Made by a program: the position numbers and the translations under genes. Of a stretch of DNA of 64,000 bases, positions 31,863-42,717 are shown piece by piece. The stretch's first letter is position 1. Every line of letters starts with the position of its first letter. The stretch is from positions 62,001 through 126,000 of the forward strand of contig NZ_CP102451.1 in assembly GCF_024637875.1 (NCBI RefSeq). Reading direction: 5' to 3'. The stretch is from Vagococcus luciliae (GTDB lineage: Bacteria; Bacillota; Bacilli; Lactobacillales; Vagococcaceae). The notes below the pieces were generated by a model that had not been told where the DNA came from, did not search any database, and was given only the letters and a program-made list of their open reading frames with translations.

Positions 31863-32957
31863 TTAGTAAGATGTTAATTCTTTTACTTTATCAGCATCTA
31901 AACGTTTCACTACTTCTGTCACTAATTTAATAGTGTTTAAATAATCATCTTCATGAATAATAGATGTGTGCGAATGTAAGTAACGAGTTGCCACAGTAAT
32001 CGCCAGTGATGGCACACCATTACGTGTTAAATGTTGCATTCCAGCATCTGTTCCTCCACCTGTGATAACAGTGTATTGGAATGGAATATCCAGTTCTTCT
32101 GCTACATCAATGACAAAATCACGCAATTTTCTGTGTGGAATCATTGACGCATCAAAAATTAAAATTTGTGGTCCTTCACCTAACACAGAATCTGCTTCTT
32201 TTGGTGTCATACCTGGTGTGTCTCCTGCAGTACCTGTATCAAGAGCAAATGCAATATCAGGATTAACTAAATGAGTACTTGTTCTGGCACCACGTAATCC
32301 AACTTCTTCTTGTACATTACTACCAGCAAATAAAATATTTGGATGACCTTCTTTAGCTAAATTTTCTAATACTTTTAATGACACGGCCGTTCCGATACGA
32401 TTGTCCCATGCTTTTGCTAATAAATATTTTGAGTCATTTAATCGTTTGTACTCAATGTAAGGAGTAATCATATCTCCTGGTTTGATTCCCCACTCACTTG
32501 CTTCTTCTTTACTTGTTGCGCCAATATCTATAAACATATCTGCAATATCGTATGGTTGTTTTCTTGCTTCAGCAGACAAAACATGCGGTGGTTTTGAACC
32601 AATTACACCATGAATTTCTTTTCCATTAGATGTTGTGATGGTCACTTGTTGAGCCAACATAACTTGTCCCCACCAACCGCCTAATGTTTGAAATTCGATA
32701 AAACCTTTATCAGTGATTTTAGTTACCATAAAACCAACTTCATCCATATGCCCTGAAATTAAGACGCGTGGACCTTCTTTTTCACCAATATGACGCGCGT
32801 TAATGCCACCTAACCCATCAAACAATAATTTATCAGCATATGGCTCAGCATATTTTTTAAATAGTTCTGTCACCTGTGTTTCATTGCCAGGTACGCCTTT
32901 TGCATCTGTTAATTCTTTTAAAAACAGTTCTTCTTTTTTATCTAACAAACTAGTCAC
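31863..32957 (-). CDS. M42-family metallo-aminopeptidase
   Basis: A 364-residue cytosolic peptidase. [10 protein letters not shown] near residue 71 and [13 protein letters not shown] near 180 carry first metal ligands, followed by [11 protein letters not shown] (catalytic Glu), FALDTG and the closing [11 protein letters not shown]. It is one of two M42 enzymes in the window (the other at 58499), which share the same fold and motif order but differ widely in sequence. Substrate preference cannot be told from sequence. An AGAGGTG site precedes the ATG. Confidence 0.9.
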   Translation of the reverse strand: MTSLLDKKEELFLKELTDAKGVPGNETQVTELFKKYAEPYADKLLFDGLGGINARHIGEKEGPRVLISGHMDEVGFMVTKITDKGFIEFQTLGGWWGQVMLAQQVTITTSNGKEIHGVIGSKPPHVLSAEARKQPYDIADMFIDIGATSKEEASEWGIKPGDMITPYIEYKRLNDSKYLLAKAWDNRIGTAVSLKVLENLAKEGHPNILFAGSNVQEEVGLRGARTSTHLVNPDIAFALDTGTAGDTPGMTPKEADSVLGEGPQILIFDASMIPHRKLRDFVIDVAEELDIPFQYTVITGGGTDAGMQHLTRNGVPSLAITVATRYLHSHTSIIHEDDYLNTIKLVTEVVKRLDADKVKELTSY

Positions 32958-33129
32958 CTCTTTTTAATTTCATTAACTTTAGTATAACATTTTTAACCGA
33001 AATATAAAAAGAACGATAACGATTCTTTTAAAAGGTTGATATTTTCCAACCCTATACCTATTTAAAGACTATTGATTTTATTTACTACTAATCATATAAC
33101 ATTAACCCAAGGAGAAGAAACATGAAATC

Positions 33130-33270
33130 ATGTTGATTGAACCAGATAAATCATTAGATTATGTCTTACGTTCACTATTAATCACTAAATCATCTGTTAC
33201 TCTAAATTATTCCTTATTTGATAATGTCACTGAAGAAAAAACTGATTTCACTGTGATACATGCTTTTTAA
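33130..33270 (+). pseudogene. Remnant ORF (fragment)
   Basis: An AAGGAG site at about 33111 precedes an ATG at 33121 that hits TGA after four codons. One base out of frame, a 46-codon reading (MLIEPDKSLDYVLRSLL..., from about 33130) continues to a TAA at about 33268. Adding a base to the A run after ATG would join them as MKIMLIEPDKSLDYVL, which looks like the start of a response-regulator receiver domain, but nothing beyond it supports that. The 460-base gap 32958-33417 otherwise holds only the peptidase upstream region and a hairpin (about 33399-33420). Confidence 0.3.
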
Positions 33271-33417
33271 CCATATAAATGAATTAGTATCGATAAATTA
33301 GGAAACAATCTAATATTTGAATAAATTTAATCTTTAGGTGATTATCATTATATTCTAACCAAATTAAAGCAAGGTTATGATATTCCCTCATGCATAAAAA
33401 AAGAGGGTTTCCCCCTT

Positions 33418-34197
33418 TTATGCTATCTTTACTACATTAATCTTATCATCAAAATAGTGTTCATCAAATATAACATCTTGTTTATCAATAGAAGATATGG
33501 CACAAATTAGCCCTTGCTTTACAATAACTTCTGTTGTATTTTCTTTATCAGAGAGCCCTCTTGCTAATCCAAATAAAAATCCCTCATGACTTAAGTTCGA
33601 TACATCTAAATCATTTGTCGATAAACTGAATAGCTCTTCATTGTGAGAAACATAGCCTGTTCCTGACTCACCGTAAATAACAACCATTGGAACATCTTCA
33701 AATAAAGGATCAGTTATAATTTCCGAAGGTAACATGTTAGATACCACTGTTTGAGATAATGATAATAAATCTGGTAATTGCGTTTCTTTAAGACAAATAG
33801 CATAGGGTTTATCATCACCATTTAGTGCAATCTTTATAGTTTCGATACTTCCATCAAAAATAATTTTTTGATTATTTTGTAGTAGATGAAAGAAAGAGTA
33901 ATAACTATTTCTTTTATTGACTAATGAGTCTGAGAATAAGATGATAGCATCACTTCCATCAATAACCTCTTGATAATCATAAATATCTCGACTATATAAT
34001 ACATTAGATATACTAGAAAATTCTTGTTGAAATAAATTATTTATGTGTGTTGTCATATTATCAAGTAAAACAAGTGTTTCAACTTCACCAATAATAGGTT
34101 TTAAATGAGTCACCACTCTTTGTTCTAAATTTATTTTTGCTTGCATTCTTTTAGAGACTTCTGGGTACAAGTTAACTGTCACAATCATTCGATTCAC
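33418..34197 (-). CDS. Unidentified protein, possibly a degenerate PfkB-type sugar kinase
   Basis: A 259-residue protein with no clear match. The order DAIILFSDSL, KIIFDGSIETIKIAL, YAICLKETQLPDLL, VVIYGESGTGYV and EGFLFGLARGLSDKENT resembles the C-terminal half of 1-phosphofructokinase/tagatose-kinase proteins, where a GAGDSF motif precedes such a helix. That catalytic Asp and its glycines are missing here and the protein is shorter than usual (~310). It may be a decayed or repurposed family member. It lies alone downstream of nrdG. An AGAGGTGA site precedes the ATG. Confidence 0.5.
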   Translation of the reverse strand: MNRMIVTVNLYPEVSKRMQAKINLEQRVVTHLKPIIGEVETLVLLDNMTTHINNLFQQEFSSISNVLYSRDIYDYQEVIDGSDAIILFSDSLVNKRNSYYSFFHLLQNNQKIIFDGSIETIKIALNGDDKPYAICLKETQLPDLLSLSQTVVSNMLPSEIITDPLFEDVPMVVIYGESGTGYVSHNEELFSLSTNDLDVSNLSHEGFLFGLARGLSDKENTTEVIVKQGLICAISSIDKQDVIFDEHYFDDKINVVKIA

Positions 34198-34292
34198 CTC
34201 TAATAATTAATATGTTTATTATCACAAATAATTTTAACTTTTTAGAGATAAAACTATAAAAAAAAGATGAATACTATACATATCCATCCACT

Positions 34293-34871
34293 TTAAAGAA
34301 AATAAGCTTCTTTATCTAAACATTTTTCCCAAATAACAATTTCAGAATCCTGTAATGACTTTGACACATCAATAATCCGTTGATTACTACTTCCACGAAA
34401 TTGCAAAGTTAAATCCCGTTTTTCCAATTCAAATCGACCATCAACTAATACATCCACATAGTTAAGTAGTTCTAATTTATCATCTGTCTCTTCGAGAAGT
34501 TCTTCAAAAGTATATCCTGTCCACGACCAAATATCTTTTGATGTTCCAAATTCATTTCTTACGCGCTTGACTAATGACAAACAAACTTCCGTATTTAAGA
34601 AAGGTTCTCCTCCTAATAACGTCAGCCCTTGAACATAGTCATGAGACAAATCTTCTATGATTTTGTCCTCTAATTCTTTTGTATAAGGTGTACCATACTT
34701 AAAGTTTTGAATCGCTCTGTTAAAACATCCCTTACATGCAAATAAACACCCACTAACATAAATACTGCATCGAACACCTTCACCATCTACAAACATAAAG
34801 GGTTTATAGTCAGCAATGTATCCTTTACTATATTTAGCAGAGTCCCACTCTTTTGGTTTTGGATTTCTCAT
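34293..34871 (-). CDS. nrdG: Anaerobic ribonucleotide reductase activase
   Basis: A 192-residue radical-SAM enzyme that makes the glycyl radical on NrdD. The CLFACKGC motif near residue 41-48 is the 4Fe-4S ligand set, followed by LTLLGGEPFL near 80. It follows nrdD with a hairpin in the gap. Confidence 0.95.
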   Translation of the reverse strand: MRNPKPKEWDSAKYSKGYIADYKPFMFVDGEGVRCSIYVSGCLFACKGCFNRAIQNFKYGTPYTKELEDKIIEDLSHDYVQGLTLLGGEPFLNTEVCLSLVKRVRNEFGTSKDIWSWTGYTFEELLEETDDKLELLNYVDVLVDGRFELEKRDLTLQFRGSSNQRIIDVSKSLQDSEIVIWEKCLDKEAYFL

Positions 34872-34893
34872 TTCTATACTCCTTTAAAAAATA

Positions 34894-34918
34894 AAAAAGA
34901 GTGTGACACTCTTTTTTA
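34894..34918 (-). terminator. Hairpin between nrdD and nrdG
   Basis: On the minus strand AAAAGAGTG-TCA-CACTCTTTT is followed by T residues, starting inside the nrdD stop region. It looks like an intrinsic terminator or attenuator that would lower nrdG relative to nrdD. Confidence 0.6.
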
Positions 34919-37114
34919 TTTCATATGTTTTACTCGTGATGAAATTTCTTTATGACGACCATGAACCATTGGTCTTGCTTGTGGGTTACCTAAGTAGCCA
35001 CATGTTCGTTTTACTACATCACATGTTTTTGGGTCATTATTGTGGCATTGTGGACATTCAAAACCACGTTCAGTTGGATTAAAATCCCCCTCAAAACCAC
35101 ATTCATAACAATGGTCAATTGGTGTATTAGTGCCTAAATACCCAACTTTATCATAAGCATAATCCCACACCGCTTCTAATGCTTTTCTATTTTGTTGCAA
35201 GACTGGATATTCACAGTAATGAATGAAGCCACCTGAACAATATTTAGGGTAATCTTTTTCAAAATCTAATTTTTCAAATGGCGTAGGATTTTTTCTCACA
35301 TCATAATGAAAACTATTTGTGTAGTATTCTTTATCTGTAATATTTTCAATCTCACCAAATTTTTCTTTATCTAAACGACAGAAACGATCAGTTAAACTCT
35401 CACTAGGTGTTGAATATACGCTAAAGTGATAACCATACTCGTCGCCCCATGCATCAGTATGTTGTTTTAGATATTTCAATATTTCTAAAGTAAATTCTTT
35501 GGCTTTAGGATTTTCTTCCCATTCGCCACCAAAGAATGAAGAAGCTACCTCATACAATCCAATATATCCTAGAGAAACGGTTGCTCGTTTATTTCTAAAT
35601 AATTCATCAACTGACTCATTTTTATTCAATCTATCGCCAAATGCACCATACATATATAAAATAGGCGCATTAGCTGGTGTTGCCTCTTTACATCTTTTCA
35701 CACGAAAAACCAGGGCATCTTTAGCAATAGATAAACGTTCATCTAACAATGACCAAAATGTTTCTATGTGACCATTAGCTTCCAACGCGATGCGTGGCAA
35801 ATTTAATGTCACTACGCCTAAATTCATACGTCCAGCATTAACTTCCTTACCTGTCTCGTCTTTCCAACCTTGTAAAAATGATCGACATCCCATTGGAACT
35901 TTAAAACTACCAGTTAACTCAACAATTTTATCGTAATTCAATATGTCAGGATACATTCTTTTAGTCGCACACTCTAATGCTAACTCTTTGATATCGTAAT
36001 TTGGATCACTTGGTTTCAAGTTAACACCATCTTTAATCGTAAAAATTAATTTTGGGAAAATCGCTGTACGATGTTCTCCTCCAAGCCCCTTAATACGATT
36101 TAAGAAAATTGCGCGTTGAATTTCTCGCTCAAACCAATCCGTACCAAGACCAAATCCTAATGAAGTGAATGGCGTTTGACCGTTAGAAGTAAACAATGTA
36201 TTAATTTCATACTCTAAACTTTGCATAGAATCATAAATATCTTTACTTGTTTTTTGTTTCGCATATTCATCGTGTTTAGACTCATCATCTATCCATTGTT
36301 TGGCATCCTCTAAATGCTTTTCATAATTTTTCTTCGCAAAAGGAGCTAAAAATTCATCAATTCTATCTGCCGAACATCCACCATACTGACTAGATGCCAC
36401 GTTTGCGATAATTTGAGAAATTTGTGCTGTCGCTGTTTGAATTGACTTAGGAGGCTCAACTTCAGCATTACCAATTTTAAATCCATTATTTAACATACTC
36501 TCAAAATCAATTAAACAACAATTTGTCATAGGTGAATAGGGATGATAATCTAAATCATGATAATGAATTTCACCTTTCTGATGAGCATTTGCCACATGGG
36601 GAGGCAACATTTTCAAGCCGATTGATTTTCCAACAATTCCTGCAGTCAAATCTCTTTGGGTATTAAATACATCACTATCTTTATTCGCATTTTCATTTAC
36701 TAAACGTTGATCCTTATTTAATAATTTCTCAATTGTCACATTAATATCTGTTGATTCTGCCCGTTCAAAATCTCGCTTAGTTCGATAATTTATATATTCT
36801 TGAGCTAAAGAATATTCACGATTTTCAAGAAGTATATGTTCAACGATATTTTGAATCTCATAAATCTTCACATCTTTAGAAAAACGAGATGTAATCTCAG
36901 AAACAATTTTGAATACTAATTCATCAATTTTTCTAATAGATAAATCATCAATTGGACCATTTATTTTATTTTCTGCTTTCAGTAGTGCCGCTGTTATTTT
37001 TGCAATGTCAAAATCAACCGTACGTCCATCTCTTTTAATGACATTAATCGTATCAATTTCTTCTGATATTTTGCTCATTATTTCGTTTAATTCTGCTGTT
37101 TCTATCATTATCAT
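34916..37114 (-). CDS. nrdD: Anaerobic ribonucleoside-triphosphate reductase
   Basis: A 732-residue class III reductase that makes dNTPs without oxygen. An ATP-cone (about 20-110) precedes the glycyl-radical barrel. The C-terminus carries the Zn-binding Cys pairs (YECGFEG and CPQCHNN) and the radical RTCGYLGNP loop. NrdR boxes lie upstream. Start at 37114 follows the given frame; an inner Met (IETAELNEIM) is a close alternative. Confidence 0.95.
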   Translation of the reverse strand: MIMIETAELNEIMSKISEEIDTINVIKRDGRTVDFDIAKITAALLKAENKINGPIDDLSIRKIDELVFKIVSEITSRFSKDVKIYEIQNIVEHILLENREYSLAQEYINYRTKRDFERAESTDINVTIEKLLNKDQRLVNENANKDSDVFNTQRDLTAGIVGKSIGLKMLPPHVANAHQKGEIHYHDLDYHPYSPMTNCCLIDFESMLNNGFKIGNAEVEPPKSIQTATAQISQIIANVASSQYGGCSADRIDEFLAPFAKKNYEKHLEDAKQWIDDESKHDEYAKQKTSKDIYDSMQSLEYEINTLFTSNGQTPFTSLGFGLGTDWFEREIQRAIFLNRIKGLGGEHRTAIFPKLIFTIKDGVNLKPSDPNYDIKELALECATKRMYPDILNYDKIVELTGSFKVPMGCRSFLQGWKDETGKEVNAGRMNLGVVTLNLPRIALEANGHIETFWSLLDERLSIAKDALVFRVKRCKEATPANAPILYMYGAFGDRLNKNESVDELFRNKRATVSLGYIGLYEVASSFFGGEWEENPKAKEFTLEILKYLKQHTDAWGDEYGYHFSVYSTPSESLTDRFCRLDKEKFGEIENITDKEYYTNSFHYDVRKNPTPFEKLDFEKDYPKYCSGGFIHYCEYPVLQQNRKALEAVWDYAYDKVGYLGTNTPIDHCYECGFEGDFNPTERGFECPQCHNNDPKTCDVVKRTCGYLGNPQARPMVHGRHKEISSRVKHMK

Positions 37115-37168
37115 CTAACTCCCTTAATATATTCAACTAATATCTTATCCCAATGAGATTCTTTTTTC

Positions 37169-37226
37169 AACTATATATAGTATATATTTTTATTTTTAAA
37201 GATTTGAAAGCACTATATATAGTATA
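37169..37226. promoter_or_regulatory. Tandem NrdR boxes upstream of nrdDG
   Basis: AACTATATATAGTATA (37169-37184) and CACTATATATAGTATA (37211-37226) share 15 of 16 bases, with start points 42 bp apart (about four helical turns). They fit the ACACTATATATAGTGT-type consensus bound by NrdR. A TTGACA (about 37254-37259, minus strand) lies upstream and may be part of the nrdD promoter. Confidence 0.8.
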
Positions 37227-37342
37227 AGAGTCGATATAACAATATCTTTTGTTTGTCAACAATCATTTTGTTTTTTTCTTCACTTAATTATAAAAAATAG
37301 AGCAAAGCACTCCTAACTAACAGAGTACTTCGCCCTACCTTA

Positions 37343-38264
37343 TTATCTATCATTTTTTATTCTTTTATAAATAATCATCTCAATAACTATTAAACTTATT
37401 GCAATAATAGAAACTATTATCCATAGATTAAGCCCATTATTTGATACTACTAATCCATTATTCAAATGACTTGCTTCTTCACGACTTATCTTAAAAGTAT
37501 CTTTCCACGTCTCATCGTCATCATTATTAACAGAAACATGTGTCCTTTCTTTATTGCCGTTAATGACATCAAAGTAACCATAATCGCCTCTTGAAGTACC
37601 TGTTTCTTTATTGAAAAATTCATAACGTCCTGTTTTATTATCATATCTTGCTAAACCAAGGTATCCTTGATTGTACTCAGATACATCCTTATCGTTACTA
37701 TCTAGCGCTTTTGTCCCTTACCAAAATGTTGAACTCAATATATTTCGACCTGGCACGTCTTTATCAATTGTCCCTGTTTCAAGGCTTAATTTAAGGAAAT
37801 CAATTGTAAAGTTTAAATCTTTATCATAAGGAGCATGTTCAACAAATACTGGACCAGTTCCACCATCTTTTTGTGTTCCATTTCTTCTATATGTAAACAT
37901 ATCACTATCTAGCCTAACCATATCAACCACTACGTTATAATTTATTTGTGACATTAAGATACGTTTTTTCCCATCAGGTGTTACAAAAAATACTCCTTTC
38001 TCTCCTCTTGTCTCCCCAGTTGTTTTTATCAAAAAATTCGTAACGATTAGTTTGATTGTCATACTTCGCTAAACCAATAAAGTCACTATTTAAATTCGCT
38101 ACATCGTTTCTATCTTTATCATAAACATACGTTCCTTGCCAATTTGTTCTCCCAAAACTATATTCGGATCAAAATCAGCTGCTGTAACTTTCAATCCCCC
38201 TACAATTCCAATTGTAGTAAAAGAAACTGATAACATCACTCTTTTTACATTTTTAACCTTCATT
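37343..38264 (-). pseudogene. Broken surface-protein gene with two DUF4822-like repeats
   Basis: Reading leftwards from ATG 38262-38264: a signal peptide (MKVKNVKRVMLSVSFTTIGI), then WQGTYVYDKD...GLAKYDNQTNRYEFF, a repeat core ending DVPGRNILSSTFW, a second copy WQGTKALDSND...GLARYDNKTGRYEFF, and a C-terminal membrane helix (LWIIVSIIAISLIVIEMII) plus basic tail. The frame is broken at least three times: near the first WQGT, after EFFDKNN, and by a TAA replacing an expected CAA after STFW. The two copies contain the DUF4822-type YDN-T-RYEFF pattern seen in enterococcal surface proteins. No functional protein can be made. Confidence 0.75.
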
Positions 38265-38342
38265 CTGCTATGAACTGATAAACCATAAACGTTGGAGTAA
38301 TTAAATTATTTTGTATCATATTGACAAAATTCACATGAAATC

Positions 38343-38385
38343 AAATAAAAGAGCAGATGAATGAACTCATCTGCTCTTTTATTTA
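38343..38385 (-). terminator. Terminator of rny
   Basis: AAATAAAAGAGCAGATGA and TCATCTGCTCTTTTATTT form an 18-bp stem with T-rich flanks just after the rny stop. Confidence 0.9.
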
Positions 38386-38398
38386 TTATTAACCAACT

Positions 38399-39955
38399 TT
38401 ATTTTGCATAATCTACTGCTCTAACTTCACGAACAACCGTTACTTTAATGTGTCCAGGATATTCAAGCTCGTCTTCTATTCTCTTACGAATGTCATGAAC
38501 CAATATAACGGCTTCGTCATCTGTCACTTCACTTGGTTTCACTACAACTCGAATTTCTCTACCAGCCTGTATTGCAAAACTTGTGTCAACTCCAGGGAAA
38601 TCATTAGCAATTCCTTCTAAACGTTCTAAACGTTTAATATAATTTTCTAAAGATTCACTTCTTGCCCCTGGTCGAGCAGCTGATAAAGCATCTGCTGCTG
38701 CAACTAAGACAGAGATTACAGAGGTTGCTTCTACATCACCATGATGTGACGCAACAGCATTAATTACTACTGGATTTTCTTTATATTTACTTACTAATTC
38801 TGTTCCTATTTCAACATGAGAGCCATCTACTTCATGATCTAAAGCCTTACCGATATCATGTAGTAATCCAGCTCTACGTGCTAACGTTGCATCTTCTCCT
38901 AGCTCTTCAGCTAAGACACCTGCTAGTTTTGCTACTTCTATTGAGTGATTTAATACATTTTGACCATAACTTGTTCTAAATCTTAAGCGACCAAGTATTT
39001 TAATTAAATCAGGATGTAATGAATGAACTCCCACTTCAAATGCTGCATTTTCACCATATTCACGAATTCGTTCATCCATTTCCTTACGAGATTTTTCCAC
39101 CATCTCTTCAATTCTTGCAGGATGAATTCGACCATCTTGAATTAATTTTTCCAATGTCATTCGAGCAATTTCTCGTCTAATTGGATCAAATCCAGATAAG
39201 ACGACTGCTTCTGGTGTATCATCAATAATCAAATCAATACCTGTTAATGTTTCAAGTGTTCGTATATTTCGGCCTTCTCGTCCGATAATTCGACCTTTCA
39301 TATCATCGTTTGGTAATGTGACAACTGTCACTGTCAATTCAGAGATCTGATCAGCAGCACTTCGCTGAATTGCTAAAGCTAACATATTACGTGCTTTACG
39401 ATCTACTTCATCTTTTACACGTTGTGCACTTTCTTTAATCAACATCGCCCGATCATGTGACAATTCTGCTTTCATGTCGTTCATGATAATATCTTGCGCT
39501 TCATCTTTAGATAGATTAGCAATACGCTCTAATTCTATCTCTTGCTTTTCAATTAAGGTTGATACCTCTTTTTCCCGCTCATCAATCAATTGTTTCCTTG
39601 AATCAAGTTTTTCCTCTTTTTCTTCAAGTGAACGTTCGCGTTTTTCTAAAGAGTCATCTTTTCGATCAAGATTATTTTCCCTTTGTAACAGTCTATTTTC
39701 TTGATTTTTTAATTCAGCTCTTTCTTCCTTCAGCTCACTTTCGATTTCGAATCGGTATTGTTGATTCAGTTCTTTTGCTTCCAACAAATGCTCTTTTTTT
39801 AGAGTCTCAGCCTCTTTCTTGGCTTGTCGAATAATTCCGGTGGCAGTATTATTCGCACCTTCTATAGACCTCTTATGTCGAGTCATGGCAATAAAATAGC
39901 CAATTGCTAGACCTACAATTAAACCGATGATAGCAAGGAGTATTGTAGCAGCCAT
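38399..39955 (-). CDS. rny: Ribonuclease Y
   Basis: A 518-residue membrane-anchored endoribonuclease that starts mRNA decay and is part of the degradosome-like assembly. An N-terminal membrane helix ([18 protein letters not shown]) is followed by a long coiled coil (about 30-200), a KH domain ([15 protein letters not shown] near 220) and an HD domain ([12 protein letters not shown] near 355). Upstream, 250 bases without a gene hold the recA terminator. Confidence 0.95.
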   Translation of the reverse strand: MAATILLAIIGLIVGLAIGYFIAMTRHKRSIEGANNTATGIIRQAKKEAETLKKEHLLEAKELNQQYRFEIESELKEERAELKNQENRLLQRENNLDRKDDSLEKRERSLEEKEEKLDSRKQLIDEREKEVSTLIEKQEIELERIANLSKDEAQDIIMNDMKAELSHDRAMLIKESAQRVKDEVDRKARNMLALAIQRSAADQISELTVTVVTLPNDDMKGRIIGREGRNIRTLETLTGIDLIIDDTPEAVVLSGFDPIRREIARMTLEKLIQDGRIHPARIEEMVEKSRKEMDERIREYGENAAFEVGVHSLHPDLIKILGRLRFRTSYGQNVLNHSIEVAKLAGVLAEELGEDATLARRAGLLHDIGKALDHEVDGSHVEIGTELVSKYKENPVVINAVASHHGDVEATSVISVLVAAADALSAARPGARSESLENYIKRLERLEGIANDFPGVDTSFAIQAGREIRVVVKPSEVTDDEAVILVHDIRKRIEDELEYPGHIKVTVVREVRAVDYAK

Positions 39956-40128
39956 AAAAACACCTCCATACTATCTTTATTATTGTGTTATTCGTAGATG
40001 TAAAACATATTACTATGACTTAAATCATATATAAAATATGAGTGTATATATTTAACTATACATTATATATTCTAATCTTTGTTAAAACGAGTGTCAACTT
40101 AAAAAAGAGGCTAAACAACAAAGCATAA

Positions 40129-40200
40129 AAAAATAGACTACTGTCTAAAAAGATATAATAACATAATTCATTATTATTACTTTAAACAGTAGTTTATTAT
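40129..40200 (-). terminator. Long A/T-rich hairpin behind recA
   Basis: AATAGACTACTGT (about 40131-40143) pairs with ACAGTAGTTTATT (about 40186-40198); an inner TAATAA/TTATTA can also pair. It lies immediately behind the recA stop and probably acts as terminator. Confidence 0.5.
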
Positions 40201-40204
40201 ACAA

Positions 40205-41263
40205 TTAATCTTCTGATTCGACAGATATTTCCTCTAATTTTTCATTTTCTTCTTCTACGTCTTCAGGTTCTACACCATCCATATTATAAGCTAAACGCAC
40301 TTTTTGATAAATCTCTTCCATCATCTCTGAGTGTTCAGCCAAATATTTTTTCGCATTTTCACGGCCTTGACCAATACGTTCATCTTGATAAGAATACCAT
40401 GCACCACTTTTATTGACGATATCCTTATCAGCAGCCATATCAAGTAATTCACCCTCTTGCGAGATTCCTTCTCCATACATGATATCTACTTCTGCTATTC
40501 TAAATGGTGGCGCTACTTTGTTTTTTACTACTTTAATCTTAGTACGATTACCAATAATATCCGTTCCAGATTTTAATTGTTCGGCTCGACGAACTTCAAG
40601 ACGAACTGTAGCATAAAATTTTAAAGCACGTCCTCCTGGTGTTGTTTCTGGATTTCCAAACATCACACCAACTTTTTCACGAATTTGGTTGATAAAAATA
40701 GCAATGGTTTTCGTTTTATTGATTGTCCCGGATAATTTTCTTAACGCTTGTGACATCAAACGAGCTTGCAGACCAACATGTGAATCTCCCATTTCTCCAT
40801 CAATTTCAGCTCTTGGTACAAGTGCTGCAACAGAATCGACTACAACAATATCAATCGCTCCACTAGAGACTAATGCTTCCGCAATATTTAAACCCTGTTC
40901 TCCAGTATCTGGCTGCGATAACAATAACTCATCAATATTGACCCCTAATGCGCTCGCATATTTAGGATCTAATGCATGCTCTGCATCGATAAAGGCAGCC
41001 GTTCCACCAGCTTTTTGAACTGAAGCAATAGCGTGTAACGCAACCGTAGTTTTACCGGAACTTTCTGGACCGTATACTTCCACAATTCTTCCTCGTGGGT
41101 ATCCGCCAACACCTAAGGCAGAATCTAAAGCAAGAGAGCCACTAGATACTGTTGAAATTTGTGTATCCACTTTCTCTCCCAATTTCATCACTGAACCTTT
41201 ACCAAAATCTTTTTCTATTTTTTTTAACGCAGCATCTAAGGCTGCTTTACGATTATCCGCCAT
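40205..41263 (-). CDS. recA: Recombinase RecA
   Basis: A 352-residue recombinase that forms filaments on single-stranded DNA and prompts LexA self-cleavage. The Walker [10 protein letters not shown] lies near residue 65, Walker [11 protein letters not shown] near 140 and the L2-loop GGRALKFYA near 210. The C-terminus is acidic ([12 protein letters not shown]). Its promoter carries an SOS box. For the island, RecA matters indirectly because SOS induction of a helper phage is a common PICI trigger. Confidence 0.97.
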   Translation of the reverse strand: MADNRKAALDAALKKIEKDFGKGSVMKLGEKVDTQISTVSSGSLALDSALGVGGYPRGRIVEVYGPESSGKTTVALHAIASVQKAGGTAAFIDAEHALDPKYASALGVNIDELLLSQPDTGEQGLNIAEALVSSGAIDIVVVDSVAALVPRAEIDGEMGDSHVGLQARLMSQALRKLSGTINKTKTIAIFINQIREKVGVMFGNPETTPGGRALKFYATVRLEVRRAEQLKSGTDIIGNRTKIKVVKNKVAPPFRIAEVDIMYGEGISQEGELLDMAADKDIVNKSGAWYSYQDERIGQGRENAKKYLAEHSEMMEEIYQKVRLAYNMDGVEPEDVEEENEKLEEISVESED

Positions 41264-41297
41264 GTATGTACCTCCAGTTATTTTATCTCTTCACTCT

Positions 41298-41350
41298 TTA
41301 ATATACTTTTTTTTAATCAAAAAAGCAAGAAAAAAGCGAACAAATATTCG
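41298..41350 (-). promoter_or_regulatory. recA promoter with SOS (LexA) box
   Basis: CGAATATTTGTTCG (41337-41350, minus strand) fits the Gram-positive SOS consensus CGAAC-N4-GTTCG except for one base. Downstream, TTGCTT, 17 bases and TATATT form a promoter that reads into recA. Confidence 0.75.
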
Positions 41351-41359
41351 TGTGTTTCA

Positions 41360-42574
41360 TTAACTATTTAATCGTATGAAATTATATCCATGCTTTATAG
41401 CACCATCTTTCATATAAGACAAGTGACGTTTAAATATTCTTTTTTTACAGATAATATCTTCTTTATTAGCCAAGAAAAACCAAGTAATCCCTTCAGGTAA
41501 TTCATCATTTCCATGACTCATATCTCCTAATAACACCATTACATAATCTGTTTGAAACATCTCTAATCCTGATTTTGCTAATTCTTTCCCGAGCACTTCA
41601 TCGTTACTTGCCTCAATTGTTTGATTAAATATAGAAGATAACATGCTCTTGCTATTGACGTTAATCCCTGCCTTTACAACCGATTCACCACCAGCTACCT
41701 CAGTTCCTACAGTAAAGAAACGACCGTCCGTTAATAAATCAATCACTGATAATGTTTTTCTTTGCTTCTTTAGTTGATTAATAGCAACTTCTTGAATGGT
41801 TAATTCTTCTCCATAACCATAAAAATAATGCTTTTCAATATCTAATATTTTTTCTTCCATTTCATCTAATAACTCTCTAGCCGTATCTAAATTTGAGCTT
41901 TGTGCCGTAAGTCTTAACATCACTTCATTTGACTTGGCATAAGGCGCTACTGTTGGATTAGTTTGCGCATCGATAATGTCTGATAAATCTGTTACTAACT
42001 GTGACTCGCCAATATCAATAAAACGTAAATAACGCGATACCAATTCATTATGGTGTGGAGATAGTTTTCTGAGTAGAGGTTTAGCTTCTTGTTCAAACAT
42101 AGCCGTTAATTCACTTGGTGGCCCTGGTAAAAGTAGATAATTAACACCATTCACTTCAATAAAAGCACCACATGCCAAACCTGTTGGATTTTTTAATGTT
42201 ATGCCTTTCTTAAAGGTAAGTGCTTGTTGTTTATTATTTTCTGGCATGACTTTATCTGTCGATGAAAACAAATGGTAGATCTTTTCTAGAGATCCTTCAT
42301 CATATTCTAACGGTTCATTAATAAATTCACTCACTGCTTCTTTTGTTAAATCATCTGTTGTTGGCCCCAGCCCTCCACACAAAATAATTAACTCACTTCT
42401 TTTTGAAGCTAAATTCAACGTATCTATTAAACGTTTTTTATTATCTCCAACTGTTGTTTCAAAATAAACTTCATAACCTAAATCAGCTAACTCTTTCGAC
42501 AGAAAAGCTCCATTTGTATTAACAATTTGTCCCAACAATAATTCTGTTCCTACTACAATCAGTTCTGTTTTCAT
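41360..42574 (-). CDS. cinA: CinA-like nicotinamide-nucleotide amidase/competence protein
   Basis: A 404-residue protein with an N-terminal MoCF domain (GTELLLGQIVNTNG, LCGGLGPTTDD) and a C-terminal CinA domain (ELTIQEVAINQLKKQ..., GTEVAGGESVVKAG). It processes nicotinamide nucleotides; in streptococci it tethers RecA to the membrane. The start at 42574 has GGAGG 8 bases upstream. Directly upstream of recA, as in streptococci. Confidence 0.9.
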   Translation of the reverse strand: MKTELIVVGTELLLGQIVNTNGAFLSKELADLGYEVYFETTVGDNKKRLIDTLNLASKRSELIILCGGLGPTTDDLTKEAVSEFINEPLEYDEGSLEKIYHLFSSTDKVMPENNKQQALTFKKGITLKNPTGLACGAFIEVNGVNYLLLPGPPSELTAMFEQEAKPLLRKLSPHHNELVSRYLRFIDIGESQLVTDLSDIIDAQTNPTVAPYAKSNEVMLRLTAQSSNLDTARELLDEMEEKILDIEKHYFYGYGEELTIQEVAINQLKKQRKTLSVIDLLTDGRFFTVGTEVAGGESVVKAGINVNSKSMLSSIFNQTIEASNDEVLGKELAKSGLEMFQTDYVMVLLGDMSHGNDELPEGITWFFLANKEDIICKKRIFKRHLSYMKDGAIKHGYNFIRLNS

Positions 42575-42717
42575 TCTTATTCCTCCACTCATAAATTAAA
42601 ATACGCTTTTTCCTATTTTATCACATTATATTTAAATAAAAAAAAGACTAAGTTTACAATAAAATCAACCTTTCATGATAAACTAAAATCAAATAATAAT
42701 ATATATGGAGGTAAATC

